Source: Selaginella moellendorffii (Eukaryota; Streptophyta; Lycopodiopsida; Selaginellales; Selaginellaceae). Taken from it: DNA of 64,000 nucleotides. The first letter of the stretch is position 1. Every line of letters starts with the position of its first letter. A program made the translations under genes and the position numbers. Below, piece by piece: positions 32,688 through 42,234 of the stretch. The DNA is taken from positions 566,736-630,735 of the forward strand of contig NW_003314321.1 in assembly GCF_000143415.4 (NCBI RefSeq), given 5' to 3'. Below the pieces are notes generated by a model, which worked only from the letters and a program-made list of their open reading frames with translations, had not been told where the DNA came from and made no database searches.

Positions 32688-33976
32688 TCATGACATGAGA
32701 TCCATGGTGGCAGCGAGAGCATAGTCCCCTCTCATGGAAACAAAGTACCCGTGACCATCGTGGAGCAGCCCGGCAGCGCTGCACGCAGCAAAAATGGTGG
32801 TGAAGCTGACAACGTCTAGTCCTAGTCCTTGAAGCTCAGTCAACTCAAACAGCTCGCGAGCTCGTCGGCCATGTCCGTTTCGAGCAAAGGCCGCCACTGT
32901 GGTCGTGCAGAGCATCAAACTCCACTCCCAGGCCCGTCCTGCGAGAAGATCTCCGCCGCGCTCGACACATCTCCGCATTTTCCATACATGTTGATGGCGG
33001 CTGCTCCAGCAGTGACATCGAGCATCTCGCCGCTCGCCTCGACGCTCGAGGAGACAGCGCTGCCGTCCGAGAGAGCTGTGAAGGCCGCGCACGCGTCGAA
33101 GATGCAAGCCAGAGCGACACCGTCCATTCCCAGGCCGGCCAAGTCCATGAGCTTGAAAGCTTTCAGCGCCTCGGCAGAGCGTCCGCTCCTGGCATAGCTC
33201 GACACCATCGACGTCCATGACACGAGGGTCTTCTCCCGAAAGGCATCGAAGACGAGCTTCGACTGCTCGAATCTCCCACACTTGACGTACATGTTGAGCG
33301 AGCCTCTCTCAACCGCATAGGAGCAGCTCTGTCCAAGTCTCCGGCTCCAGAGCAGGCTTCCAGGACGCTCAGCACCGCCACCTTGTCGAAGTGGACGCCT
33401 TCTAGTACCATCTTGTGGAAGCTCTTGATCGCTCTCCGGCTTGAGTCGTTTGCCACGAACGCTCCGAGGCAGTCCAGGATCTGACACTGGGGTGGCAGAG
33501 CTCTTCTCGAAGGACTTGCGAGCGCCTTCCAAGCTGCGGCATTTCCCATACATGTTGATGAGCAGGCAACTCAAGTCGACGTCCAAGCGGAGATCAAGCG
33601 AGAGCTCCAGTTTTTTGTGGAGAAGCCTTCCATGGTGGAGATTGTCGCAGCAGTCGAGGATGGTGATCCACGTAGGGTATGGAGGCTCACCTTCCAAGTC
33701 CATCCGCTTGAGCAAGCTCAGAGCTCGAGAGAAGCTCCCGTGGCGAGCGTAGCCCGCGATCATCGAGTTCCAAGTCACGACGTCTCGGAGCTCTCCTCCG
33801 GCTCGCAGCTCAAACATCTCCTCCGCGGCCGCGACCTCCCCGTTGGATCCCAGCCCCGCCAGCATTGAGTTCCGAGAGACAAGCTTCCTCTCGGGCATTC
33901 GATCGAAGAGCTCAGTTTCTCCGATCCAGTCTGGCCCTTTTGGTTTCACGCAATGAATCTTCCATGGGCAAACCAA
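32688..33976 (-). pseudogene. PLS-PPR pseudogene, block B
   Basis: Recognisable PPR units include ETELFDRMPERKLVSRNSML, ALSLLKRMDLEG, INMYGKCRSLEGARKSFEKS, MYVKCGRFEQSKLVFDAF and SAAEIFSQ. At least three frame changes occur: near 33490, near 33320 and near 32940. The C-terminal part after the last repeat is lost. It is the best-preserved version of the first half of this PPR; 51880-52936 preserves the second half better. Confidence 0.85.
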
Positions 33977-34017
33977 TCAAAACACTAAAGGCATTTTTAG
34001 GTTTATATAATTAGTAT

Positions 34018-35750
34018 ATGGTACGTGTATTTCCGTCCTCGCCAGAGGATTATCTAGAGGAGCTTCTAAGGAATTTGCCGCTTTTTTGTGGAATGCAATG
34101 GACGGCAAAATGGCTGCTAGAGAGGCTGACGGTTGAAGACCTTGGATTCCATTACAAGCCACTCGTTCTGAAGCTTGTTGAGCAGGGATGCTTCCGTAGT
34201 GGCCACGAATGGAACAGAGCAGGAAAGAAGATCTAGGAGGTCGATGTCACCTAAGCAGAAGAGAAGCCAAACCGACCGTGATATCCCTTCAAATGCCCAG
34301 GACCTCTTCTCGAATCTGCAAAAAGCTCTCTTTCTCGGTTTCTGGGAAGATGTATCACTTCAAAGGGAAATTGCGTTTCAAAAGGAGTTTGAGCAGTTGA
34401 GGAAGTGCATCGAAAAGTTGGGGGAGTCAAACGACTTTGTCTTTCTCATCGATAACTATCAGAAACTAGATGAACCCAGGGTGGCGGACATTAGAGGAAA
34501 GATTGAGTCCGTTGAGAGTTTATGCTCCAAGACTCTTTGTGCACGCCGCGACACTGTCATGAGGAGTTTGTTAAGTGGCATAGATTGCCTTTTGTACCGA
34601 AAAATTGCAGTGTTCACGGTGGGGGAAGCTCAAACCTTTCTCGGTGCGCATGGAATTGCGAAGGGGAGCGATTTCCTACCTGACCGGGAGGCTTCCTGTG
34701 CTCGTGTCCGGGTACGTCACTGCATCCAAAGCGAAGTGCGACTTTAAAGCTATGAAACAAGTCAAGGTCATGGTGACTGCTCTAGAAAGGATGGTCCGGG
34801 GTGTTGATTCACTCCCTGCGGCCGATCGAATTGCTGCAGTTCAGGCGTTTATTGTTTGTTCCAGAAAGGGTGGAGGTTGTTTGCTCAAGTTTCTTGATAT
34901 GAGATGGGTTCTGGAAGGTGCCGAGGACACTACGATTCGTCTCCGATTTTGCAAGGGACATTCTGATCCAAACACTCGAAAAACTGTCAAATCAGTTTTG
35001 TGAAATGATCGTGATTGATTACACCAGTGAGATCGTCCTGGAGTGTAGAAACCCTGGCAAAGCACGTTTTCATCAATGTTGTCCGGAGGTGGTCCTTTTC
35101 TGGTCATCCAGATCCACAAAGGTGCTGCTTCTTTTCAGATAAGCCCAATGGATTCACGCATATTCCAACTCTTTACATCCCTCCTGTCGGCTATTTCTAC
35201 GTGGACGCTGGATTGAGATACGAAGCCAACGGGAGACTTGTGGTCAGAGTTTTCCAAGTTAGTTTGGGCCTCCAGAGTGGAGACGATCATTGGAAAACCA
35301 CAGACAAATTCATGGATTCTGAGCAATGCGGAAATTTTTCGGCACAATGTGATCCGTATCAGATCCACTGGATTTACTCGTGGATTGGAAGGGAATGCGA
35401 TCGCCCTTCTTGGGCTCCCATGAAGACGACTCAGACAGCCGCCGGAATTACATGTCAGGAAGAGTTTTTTTCGTTTGAGGACATAGCAAAGGAAATTCCT
35501 TCCAAGCTGTCAACAGGGGTGTACATTGTACAAGGGTTACAAAGTGTCTCAGGCTCGGAGTACAAGTTCAACAGTGCCTCTTGTCTTGGGCTCCAGCTCT
35601 GGCTCTGGCTCGGGCTCGGGCTCGGGCGGATGCGAAACTGGAAGCACCACTATCCCGAGCCCGAGCGTAACTGAATTAAGAAGTCCACCAAACGCCGACC
35701 ACGATGTGGGGACAGCATGCAGAAGTTGGCAGCGAAGAAGAAGAAGGATT
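34018..35750 (+). pseudogene. Possible Crinkler-like NTPase plus nuclease-like gene, broken
   Basis: The coding trace passes through at least three frames. In order it shows a degenerate Walker-B-like strand (FVFLIDNYQKL near 34435), a central helical part ending FLGAHGIAKG near 34665, then YLTGRLPVLVSG near 34690. This matches, in my memory, the order in Crinkler-type P-loop NTPases (Walker B, AKG, LTGRPRF). It continues to a C-terminal part with IPTLYIPPVGYFYVDAGLRY near 35165-35225, then NGRLVVRVFQVSL, which resembles a restriction-endonuclease-like core. A Ser-Gly repeat follows near 35586-35627. A clear Walker A was not seen. Intron gain instead of frameshift is possible in places. The family assignment is tentative. 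Confidence 0.38.
35586..35627 (+). repeat. (GGCTCG/GGCTCT)n six-base repeat
   Basis: Tandem hexanucleotide units that would encode alternating Ser-Gly in one plus-strand frame. Confidence 0.8.
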
Positions 35751-35969
35751 AAACTGTATCTGGATGAGCTTTCCCTTAATTCGAAGATTTCTTGTTCCCC
35801 AAGAGTTTGCCGGCTCAGGGTGTTGCCAGATTGCCTTCAGCGGGCTCCAACTCACGCACTTTTACTCGAACTTCGCTCCCTCGAATGCCAGGCACCACCA
35901 CTCGGGCGAGAAATTCTCCGTGTCGATGTAGGGTGATGTCAAGGGTGACTCAAAGCTGATGGCTATAGA

Positions 35970-36258
35970 GTGAGTGCGAAAGAGAAGAGGGAGGTTACTT
36001 TCTCTGCAGTCGTACCTTTGCAGAAAGTTTCTCCAGTTTCTCGACGTCTGCGCGGCCTTCACAGCTCTCTCGGACGGCAGTGCTATCTATTCGAGCGGCG
36101 AGAAGTTCGATGTCACTGCTGGAGCAGCGGCCATCAACATGTATGGAAAATGCGGAGATGTGTCGAGCGCGGCGGAGATCTTCTCGCAGTACCGGGCTTG
36201 GGAGTGGAGTTTGTTGGTGACATGGCCGACGAGCTCACGAGCTGTTCGAGCTGATTGA
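35970..36258 (+). pseudogene. Short PLS-PPR fragment
   Basis: One and a half repeats with AFTALSDGSAIYSSGEKFDV then [20 protein letters not shown]. It corresponds to the 3' part of the block PPR (23350-23600) with a deletion before the final PTSSRAV piece. Confidence 0.85.
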
Positions 36259-36379
36259 GCTTCACAATCCATGGTTTTGAAAGTGGAAACTGCAAAGAAA
36301 AGGATATATAAATGAATGCTCTAAGAAATGCCGCAAGGTGCAATGATCCGTTATCACCTCTGCTGGAGTGACTGCACAA

Positions 36380-36830
36380 TGGCTTCAATGTCATTGCACT
36401 TCCTCTAGAAGTATGAAACTGGATAATCATCTTCAATGCAAAGTTGGACGCATCATACAACACTCATCCAAAGTCGGACAATACTAGGAAGGAATCCAAT
36501 CCTTGGTGGATCGAGTCAATCTTGGATTGGAAACGAATGCCATGAAGTGTGAAGTTTCTTAGGATTGAACCTCAAACTCGCATTTGGTTTTCGTAGCATA
36601 AAGTTTATTCTTGCGCAATCATTTGGAATGCCATTTGCAAATGTTCAAAGTGCTTGAGGATAGTCCGCAAAAACTTGATTCACATGGCATCACCACGTGG
36701 TATTGCATAATTGTCCCTCGCCATTACCTCGTTCAAGGCATAATAGTCGACACACCATCTTTTTTACATATGAACAAGACAGAGGCTCCAACCAAAGGGT
36801 GACTTCAAGGGGCAGATAAATGTTCAGTTA
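36380..36830 (-). pseudogene. Ty3/gypsy reverse transcriptase/RNase H scrap
   Basis: The minus strand reads SPFGWSLCLVHM, then RWCVDYYALNEVMARDNYAI (RT finger motif), a KHFEHL-like piece, KLYATKTKCEFEVQS and DASNFALKM. These follow the usual Ty3 RT-to-RNase H order, with deletions and stops. Confidence 0.6.
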
Positions 36831-38059
36831 GCAAAACATCTAGGAACTCCAATAGTTTCTCAATTCTTCATTCTCCCAACTAACAGTATTTAAACTCAGT
36901 AATCCCACCCATCAAGAATTTGCACTTCAAAAACGAGAGGATTCCCTCTCAAAACGTTAAAAGTATACTTTTGAGGCAACTGGGTCAAAAAGTCAATGAA
37001 AGTCAGCTTAATCAATAAAATGCCAACAGAGTCAATTCAAAGTAAATGTAAGTCTTCAAAGGCTATGTTAGACTTTCATTGACTACCCTTGACTGAGTTG
37101 AAATTAAGCTCACCTAATGAGTTGAGCTGAATTTTGGTCCATCTCTGTTTCTAGGATTGCTAGATAATTTTATTTGCATCCCATCAAATCTCTTATCAAT
37201 TACATCAAACTCCACTATTTTCCAATAGCTGGTTGACCATGAAAACAGATTTCTCTCTCCCCTTATCAGCATCTTATAGCAGCATGAGAGAATGAATCTT
37301 CTCCTCTTAATCCTTTCAGTGCTTTAATATTTCCATACCTCTCTGGTTTCTTGCTAGAAGAAGAAATTCTGAAAAACTTCCTTCAGGACCATTCAATTTG
37401 CCAGTCATTACCTGCACTCCCTCACACTTTACTCCACAAACTTTCGCGGGCTGAGGATACGTTTTTAAATATAATTGATTTATCCTTTTGCACTCAACAA
37501 AGTAAATGAGTGATATGGTGATTTAAGGCTTGGCATATTGTAATTACCTCAAAAAGAGCCGCCATAGAGATTTTTTAAGTTCCATGCCTTTGAGATTGCT
37601 CTATTGATATTTGATAAATATTTTGTCAATGGAGCTTTTTATACTAAACTGTATAAGTTCTATCCTATGTAGGTACATGATGACATTACTGCTGCCATGA
37701 TGTCCACTTTGATGATCACTGAGATTACTGTTTCAATGTCTCATCAAGCTTGTGGAAAGTAGTAGTTGTTGATCTGCTCAGGTCTCCAGGAATTACACAC
37801 CAATCAGTCAGGAATAATTTATATATAGAGTGTGATTGACATATGAATTGCAATTCATTTTCTCTTCATGATATTAGAGCACAGGCTTATTACTTTTCTT
37901 TTCTTTTTTTTGTTCCTATTTCTTGCTCTCGTTACTGATAGAGCAATTGGCTGCTACCATTCTTGCAAATCTCTAGCCTCAAAGTGTTTTTGGTACCAAA
38001 TGTTTTTGTGTATATTTTTTAAAGACCCAGTCAAAAGTGGAGAATACATGTACTTACCT
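36831..38059. other. AT-rich stretch, nothing recognised
   Basis: No domain, no terminal repeats and no long frame on either strand. It is presumably decayed repeat DNA. Confidence 0.5.
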
Positions 38060-38426
38060 TTAAAATAGTTTAAGTTTTTGTACGAAGAAAATGGAATATG
38101 CGGCATTGAGCTCGCAGCAGCGCAAGAACAGCAGCTCCGATCGCCCGGTTTCAAGCCTGGCTTTCGTGTCGGACGTGGTGGACAATAGGGGATCGATTGC
38201 CGCCTCAAAATCCCGCTCTACTTCACCGCCCAGGATAGCTCGCCAAGTGGCTCGTTCGCAAGTTTGAGAAGACGCCACTGTTGCAGGGAGTGTGCACCGC
38301 CTGCTGTTTTGCATTGACGAGTGTTGTTTTGGAAAGGAGTTTAAAGAGGTCTTTAACAAACGATTGCCAAGAACAGTGATCAACTGCAAGGCAAAGATCA
38401 AAAGAAGAAAGACACCCAAAAGACAA
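38060..38426 (-). other. Unidentified possible coding fragment
   Basis: A 119-codon minus-strand frame (RDFEAAIDPLLSTTSDTKAR, then LETGRSELLFLRCCELNAAY) has protein-like composition and a GTAAGT donor near its 3' end. I do not recognise it. It could be a host-gene exon or a relic. Confidence 0.3.
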
Positions 38427-38505
38427 AGAAGTGGAACTAGAAGCTAGAAATCTCTCATTCTAACTTTGAAGCTTACAAGAAACACTAGTATAAACAAGCT
38501 AGACT

Positions 38506-40408
38506 TTAAACCAAGGATTGTAGAAACTCCCACTTTCCTTCAGGCCTCTTCTCTTGCTTGGATGATTCCTCGTTCTTCTTTTTCTTGTTCTTGCTCTTGT
38601 TCTTCTTACTCTCTGCTGATGGCTTGTCTTCCACCTTCTTCTCGACCTTCTTCTCGCTTTCTTCCATGATCACATCCTCCGATTCCGTAGGCTCTGGGAA
38701 CCCCTCAATGACCTTCATGAGCTCGCGGGTCTCGTCGTTTGGATCGATCTCAAACCTGGCCAACATTCTCGGCCCCGGCCGCTTCCCCGCCGCAACGTAA
38801 ACTTTGAGCATCTTGTTATAGAGGTAGACGTCTCCACGGTACTGGAAGAGATAGGCACGGATCAACTTCTTGGTGGCGAGTGTGTCTTTTTTGCTCTCGA
38901 GCACCGGGAGGAGGCCCACAACTGCCTCGTAGCTCGGGCGGCTCGATCCGAGCTCCTCCATCTTCTTCAAAGCCTTGTCCGGGTCGTTTAAAGACAAATA
39001 TCCCTCCACCAGAGCGTTGCAAGGATAGAAGTTCCGGTACTGATCCTCGGCTCTCTCCTCCAAGAGCTTCTCCGCCTTGTCCATCATCCCCATCTTGGCG
39101 TACACGTCGAGCATCTTAAAGTACTGGTTTCTTCCCGGGATCACCTTGACCACCTCCACGGACTCCCGGAGCAGCTCCTCGGCTCTGTCCACGTCCTGGA
39201 GGTAGCCAAACGCGAGCATTGCACTGAAGTAACAGTTGCGAAAGGTCCCTCCCGGCTGGGCCCGTATGATGCTCCAGATGTTCTCGACTTTGTCTCGATC
39301 GCCCAAGTATCCATACATCTCCAGCATGTAGTTCCGGATCAATGGCTCTGCGGCATGCGGATCAATCTCTTCCAGAGCAGCTCGAGCTTCTTCCTCGATT
39401 CCTGGAAGACCCCCAACCCTCTTGTGGTACTTGAGAAGCATCAGCATGACGATCTCCAGGGTCGGCTTGATTCCCAGCTCCTTCATGTCGGTGTAAAGAG
39501 CCAGCATCTTTTCGTGCATGGCCAAGAAGGCGTACACGGAGATCATGGAGCTGTAGAGCGCTGGGGTGGTGGGCTTGAGATCTTTGATCAGAGAAAGTGC
39601 CTTGGACGCTGCGTTGATCCTTGTCAGAGCCCGGAGGTATGCAGCTACTACTTCCTCGTTGGACCGGAACTTCTCAGGGAGGGAATTGATTTTTTTCTGC
39701 CCTGCGAAGGACCCAAGCTTGCGAGTTGCAATGGTCACCTCCTGCTTGGCATCCTCGAGCGAGAAGACGAAATCAGTCCTCTGGCGAGCGAATTCCATCA
39801 CCTGTTACAAAAAAACTTTAGGGAACGAAAAACAAATCACAGTCACTCAACGAGAACACGCCAAAACTAAGACGCGAGAAAAAAAATCAATGCGCAAGAA
39901 CGAAGAAAGCAAAGATACGAGAACAACACGCAAAAAAAAAAAGCAGCAAGAAATGGGAGAACGAAGAACAGGAAAGAGGAGAAAGAAAAGAAGAAAGCCC
40001 TTACCCGCAATGCTGCGAGAAATCTCTTCTGGACACAAAGAGCTTCGATGACCTCGGAGATATTTCCCTGCGTGACAGTGTTGCCTTGGGCGGCCCATGC
40101 CTCGATCCTCCTCACAGAGAGATCGGGAGTCTTTAAGCACAGGCTAACGAGGCTGCCCTTCTCCTTCTTCCCTTCTTCCGGATCGTTGCCACTCTCATCT
40201 TCATCCTTGGCGTCCGCCGCCTCGGCATACGCTCGCCGGCAGCCAAGACTCGCAGAGGGATTTAGCCTCGGAGGAGCGAAAGAATGCTGGCCATTACTCC
40301 ATCTGGAAGAGCGCGGGGATGAGATTGCAGCTAAAATGCGTCTGGGAATCCCCGTTACCTGGATGGCGCGACGATGATTCTCCACGCCCTCGACGCAGTA
40401 GCACGCAT
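38506..40408 (-). CDS. P-type PPR protein, probably mitochondrial, 547 aa (3 exons)
   Basis: Exons 40408-40359, 40302-40005 and 39801-38506; introns are 56 and 203 bp with GT-AG ends; total 1644 nt. Start chosen at ATG 40408 because splicing of the 56-bp intron joins MRATASRAWRIIVAPSR to WSNGQHSFAPP in frame. The N-terminus is Arg/Ser/Ala-rich with a GCRRAY|AEA-like cleavage point, so mitochondrial import is likely. The body is a run of degenerate 35-residue P-class repeats (e.g. VPGRNQYFKMLDVYAKMG-like units) without E or DYW domains. The C-terminus is a Lys/Glu-rich tail. P-class PPRs stabilise or process organelle RNAs, or assist mitoribosomes. It is head to head with the PPR at 40495, 86 bp apart. 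Confidence 0.88.
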
Positions 40409-40494
40409 CGCGAGAAACAAAACCCTAAAAAAGGGTTCAGGGTTTATGGCTTTAAAGCGGCTAGGGTTTAAACGATCTTCTCTTTCGAAATGGA
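40409..40494. promoter_or_regulatory. 86-bp bidirectional promoter with three telo-box-like motifs
   Basis: The whole interval between two divergent start codons. It carries AAACCCTAA (40420-40428) and two AGGGTTTA motifs (near 40439 and 40463). Telo-boxes are typical of plant genes for translation and organelle biogenesis. Confidence 0.7.
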
Positions 40495-42234
40495 ATGGAG
40501 GAATTGGCAGCCCAGCTGCGATCGTGTGGGCGCACTCGCGATCTCGCCCATGCCCGGACTCTCCACAGTCGGATTCGCCACAGCAAGCATCGCAACAGTA
40601 GATTTCTCGCCAATCTTGTCGTGGAGATGTATGGGCGCTGCGGGAGCACGGCCGACGCCCTGGCGGCCTTCCAGTCAATCGACAAGCCCAATTCCTTCTC
40701 CTGGAACATCGTGATCGCGGCATTCGCCCACAACGGCCAGATCGACACCGCGCGGGCCCTCTTCGACCAGATGCCCGAGAGAGAGAGAAGCCAAGACCCA
40801 ATCTCTTGGAATTGTCTCATCACTGCGTATGGCGAGCGCGATCGTTCGGGCGAAGCGCGCGAGCTCTTCGATCAAATGCCCTCTCGCGACACGATTTCCT
40901 GGAACGCAATGCTCGCAGCGTATGCCCAACAAGGGAATCTAGACGAATCTAAACTCCTCTTCGATCGCATGCCCAACAAGGACATTATCTCGTGGAACAC
41001 CCTCATCTCTACGTACGGAAGAACTGGCCAGTTTGAAATGGCCCAAGCTACGTTCGACGCAATGGCTGTACGTAACTCTGTGACGTGGAACTCTCTCCTA
41101 GCAGCATATGCCCAGACCGGGCATCTACACAAAGCGGAATCTTTACTAGATTCCATGCCCGGGCATCTACGTGATGCTGTCACCACGACCATCATGGTAA
41201 ACGCATATACCCAGGCAGGGAAAATCCAGGAATCTAGAAGAATATACTCCAGCTGCCACAACAAAGATGATTTTACTTCCAGCGCTATGATACACGCGTA
41301 TGCCCAACACGGGCATCTCCACGAAGCTAAGCAAATTTTCGACACATCTCCACACCACGACGCTGTCTCCTGGAACTCCATGCTTGGAGCTTACACCAAA
41401 AACGGCCACTTTCACGAAGCTTTGCTTCTCTTCCAAAAAATTCCCACCAAGGACGTTGTCTCCTGGAACTTGATGATTGTCACGTACTCTCAAACCGGCG
41501 ATTTTGCCTCGGCGATTCGGTTCTTCCGCGCTATGGATCTCGATGGCGTTCATCCTGACAATGTAACTTTCCTCGCTGTGATAGAAGCCTGTGGAAGCCA
41601 AGCGGACCTGTTGCTGGGACGAGCAATCCACTCGGAGGTCTCCCACCCCGATATACTTCTCGTCAATGCCTTGATCGGGATGTATAGCAAGTGCTCGAGC
41701 TTGGAGGCCGCCAGAGAAATCTTCGTGTCCTGGCCTTGCAAAGACGTGGTGTTGTGGACGAGCCTTGTCTCGTCCTATGCTGAAAATGGTCGAGGGCAGG
41801 AGTCACTCCACCTCTTCCAATCGATGCAGCTCGATGGTATCAATCCCGACCAGGTGACTTTCATCGCTATCCTGTCCAAGTGTGCTCAAGCCGGCCTTCT
41901 TCACGCGGCTCACACCTTCTTCTCCTGTATCCCCAACCACGGCCTTGTTCCAGCGCTGGATCACTACGTCTGCCTGGCTGATGCTCTGGGACGATCTGGC
42001 TGGATAGAGCAAGCCTCGGAGCTTCTCGACTTAATGCCGTACGAACCCGACGCTGCCGCTTGGACGAGCCTTCTCTCTGCCTGTAACGTTCACCACCACA
42101 CTACTTCCAGCATTGGTGGAGCAGCGGCTCTGCGAGCTTTGAGTCTACACCCGAGCGACGGCACTCCGTATCTCCTGTTATCAAACCTGCGCTCTCAAAC
42201 TGTGATCTCGGCTGTCCAGAGTCACTCCTCGTAA
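40495..42234 (+). CDS. PLS-type PPR protein, intronless, 579 aa
   Basis: Starts MEELAAQLRSCGRTRDLAHA, the usual opening of Selaginella/moss PLS-PPRs, and carries about 14 repeats with the WN signature (e.g. ARELFDQMPSRDTISWNAML). It ends in an E-like region (EQASELLDLMPYEPDAAAWT, then LRALSLHPSDGTPYLLLSNL) and stops shortly after, without E+ or DYW. It could act in RNA editing with a partner deaminase, or in RNA maturation. No transit peptide is evident in the first residues. Its stop codon lies inside the coding sequence of the convergent CNGC gene: a 13-bp tail-to-tail coding overlap, 42222-42234. Confidence 0.93.
   Translation: MEELAAQLRSCGRTRDLAHARTLHSRIRHSKHRNSRFLANLVVEMYGRCGSTADALAAFQSIDKPNSFSWNIVIAAFAHNGQIDTARALFDQMPERERSQDPISWNCLITAYGERDRSGEARELFDQMPSRDTISWNAMLAAYAQQGNLDESKLLFDRMPNKDIISWNTLISTYGRTGQFEMAQATFDAMAVRNSVTWNSLLAAYAQTGHLHKAESLLDSMPGHLRDAVTTTIMVNAYTQAGKIQESRRIYSSCHNKDDFTSSAMIHAYAQHGHLHEAKQIFDTSPHHDAVSWNSMLGAYTKNGHFHEALLLFQKIPTKDVVSWNLMIVTYSQTGDFASAIRFFRAMDLDGVHPDNVTFLAVIEACGSQADLLLGRAIHSEVSHPDILLVNALIGMYSKCSSLEAAREIFVSWPCKDVVLWTSLVSSYAENGRGQESLHLFQSMQLDGINPDQVTFIAILSKCAQAGLLHAAHTFFSCIPNHGLVPALDHYVCLADALGRSGWIEQASELLDLMPYEPDAAAWTSLLSACNVHHHTTSSIGGAAALRALSLHPSDGTPYLLLSNLRSQTVISAVQSHSS

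Noticed and set aside
39355-39870. Plus-strand frames opposite the P-type PPR gene
   Set aside because: Antisense shadows of a coding exon with consistent PPR periodicity.
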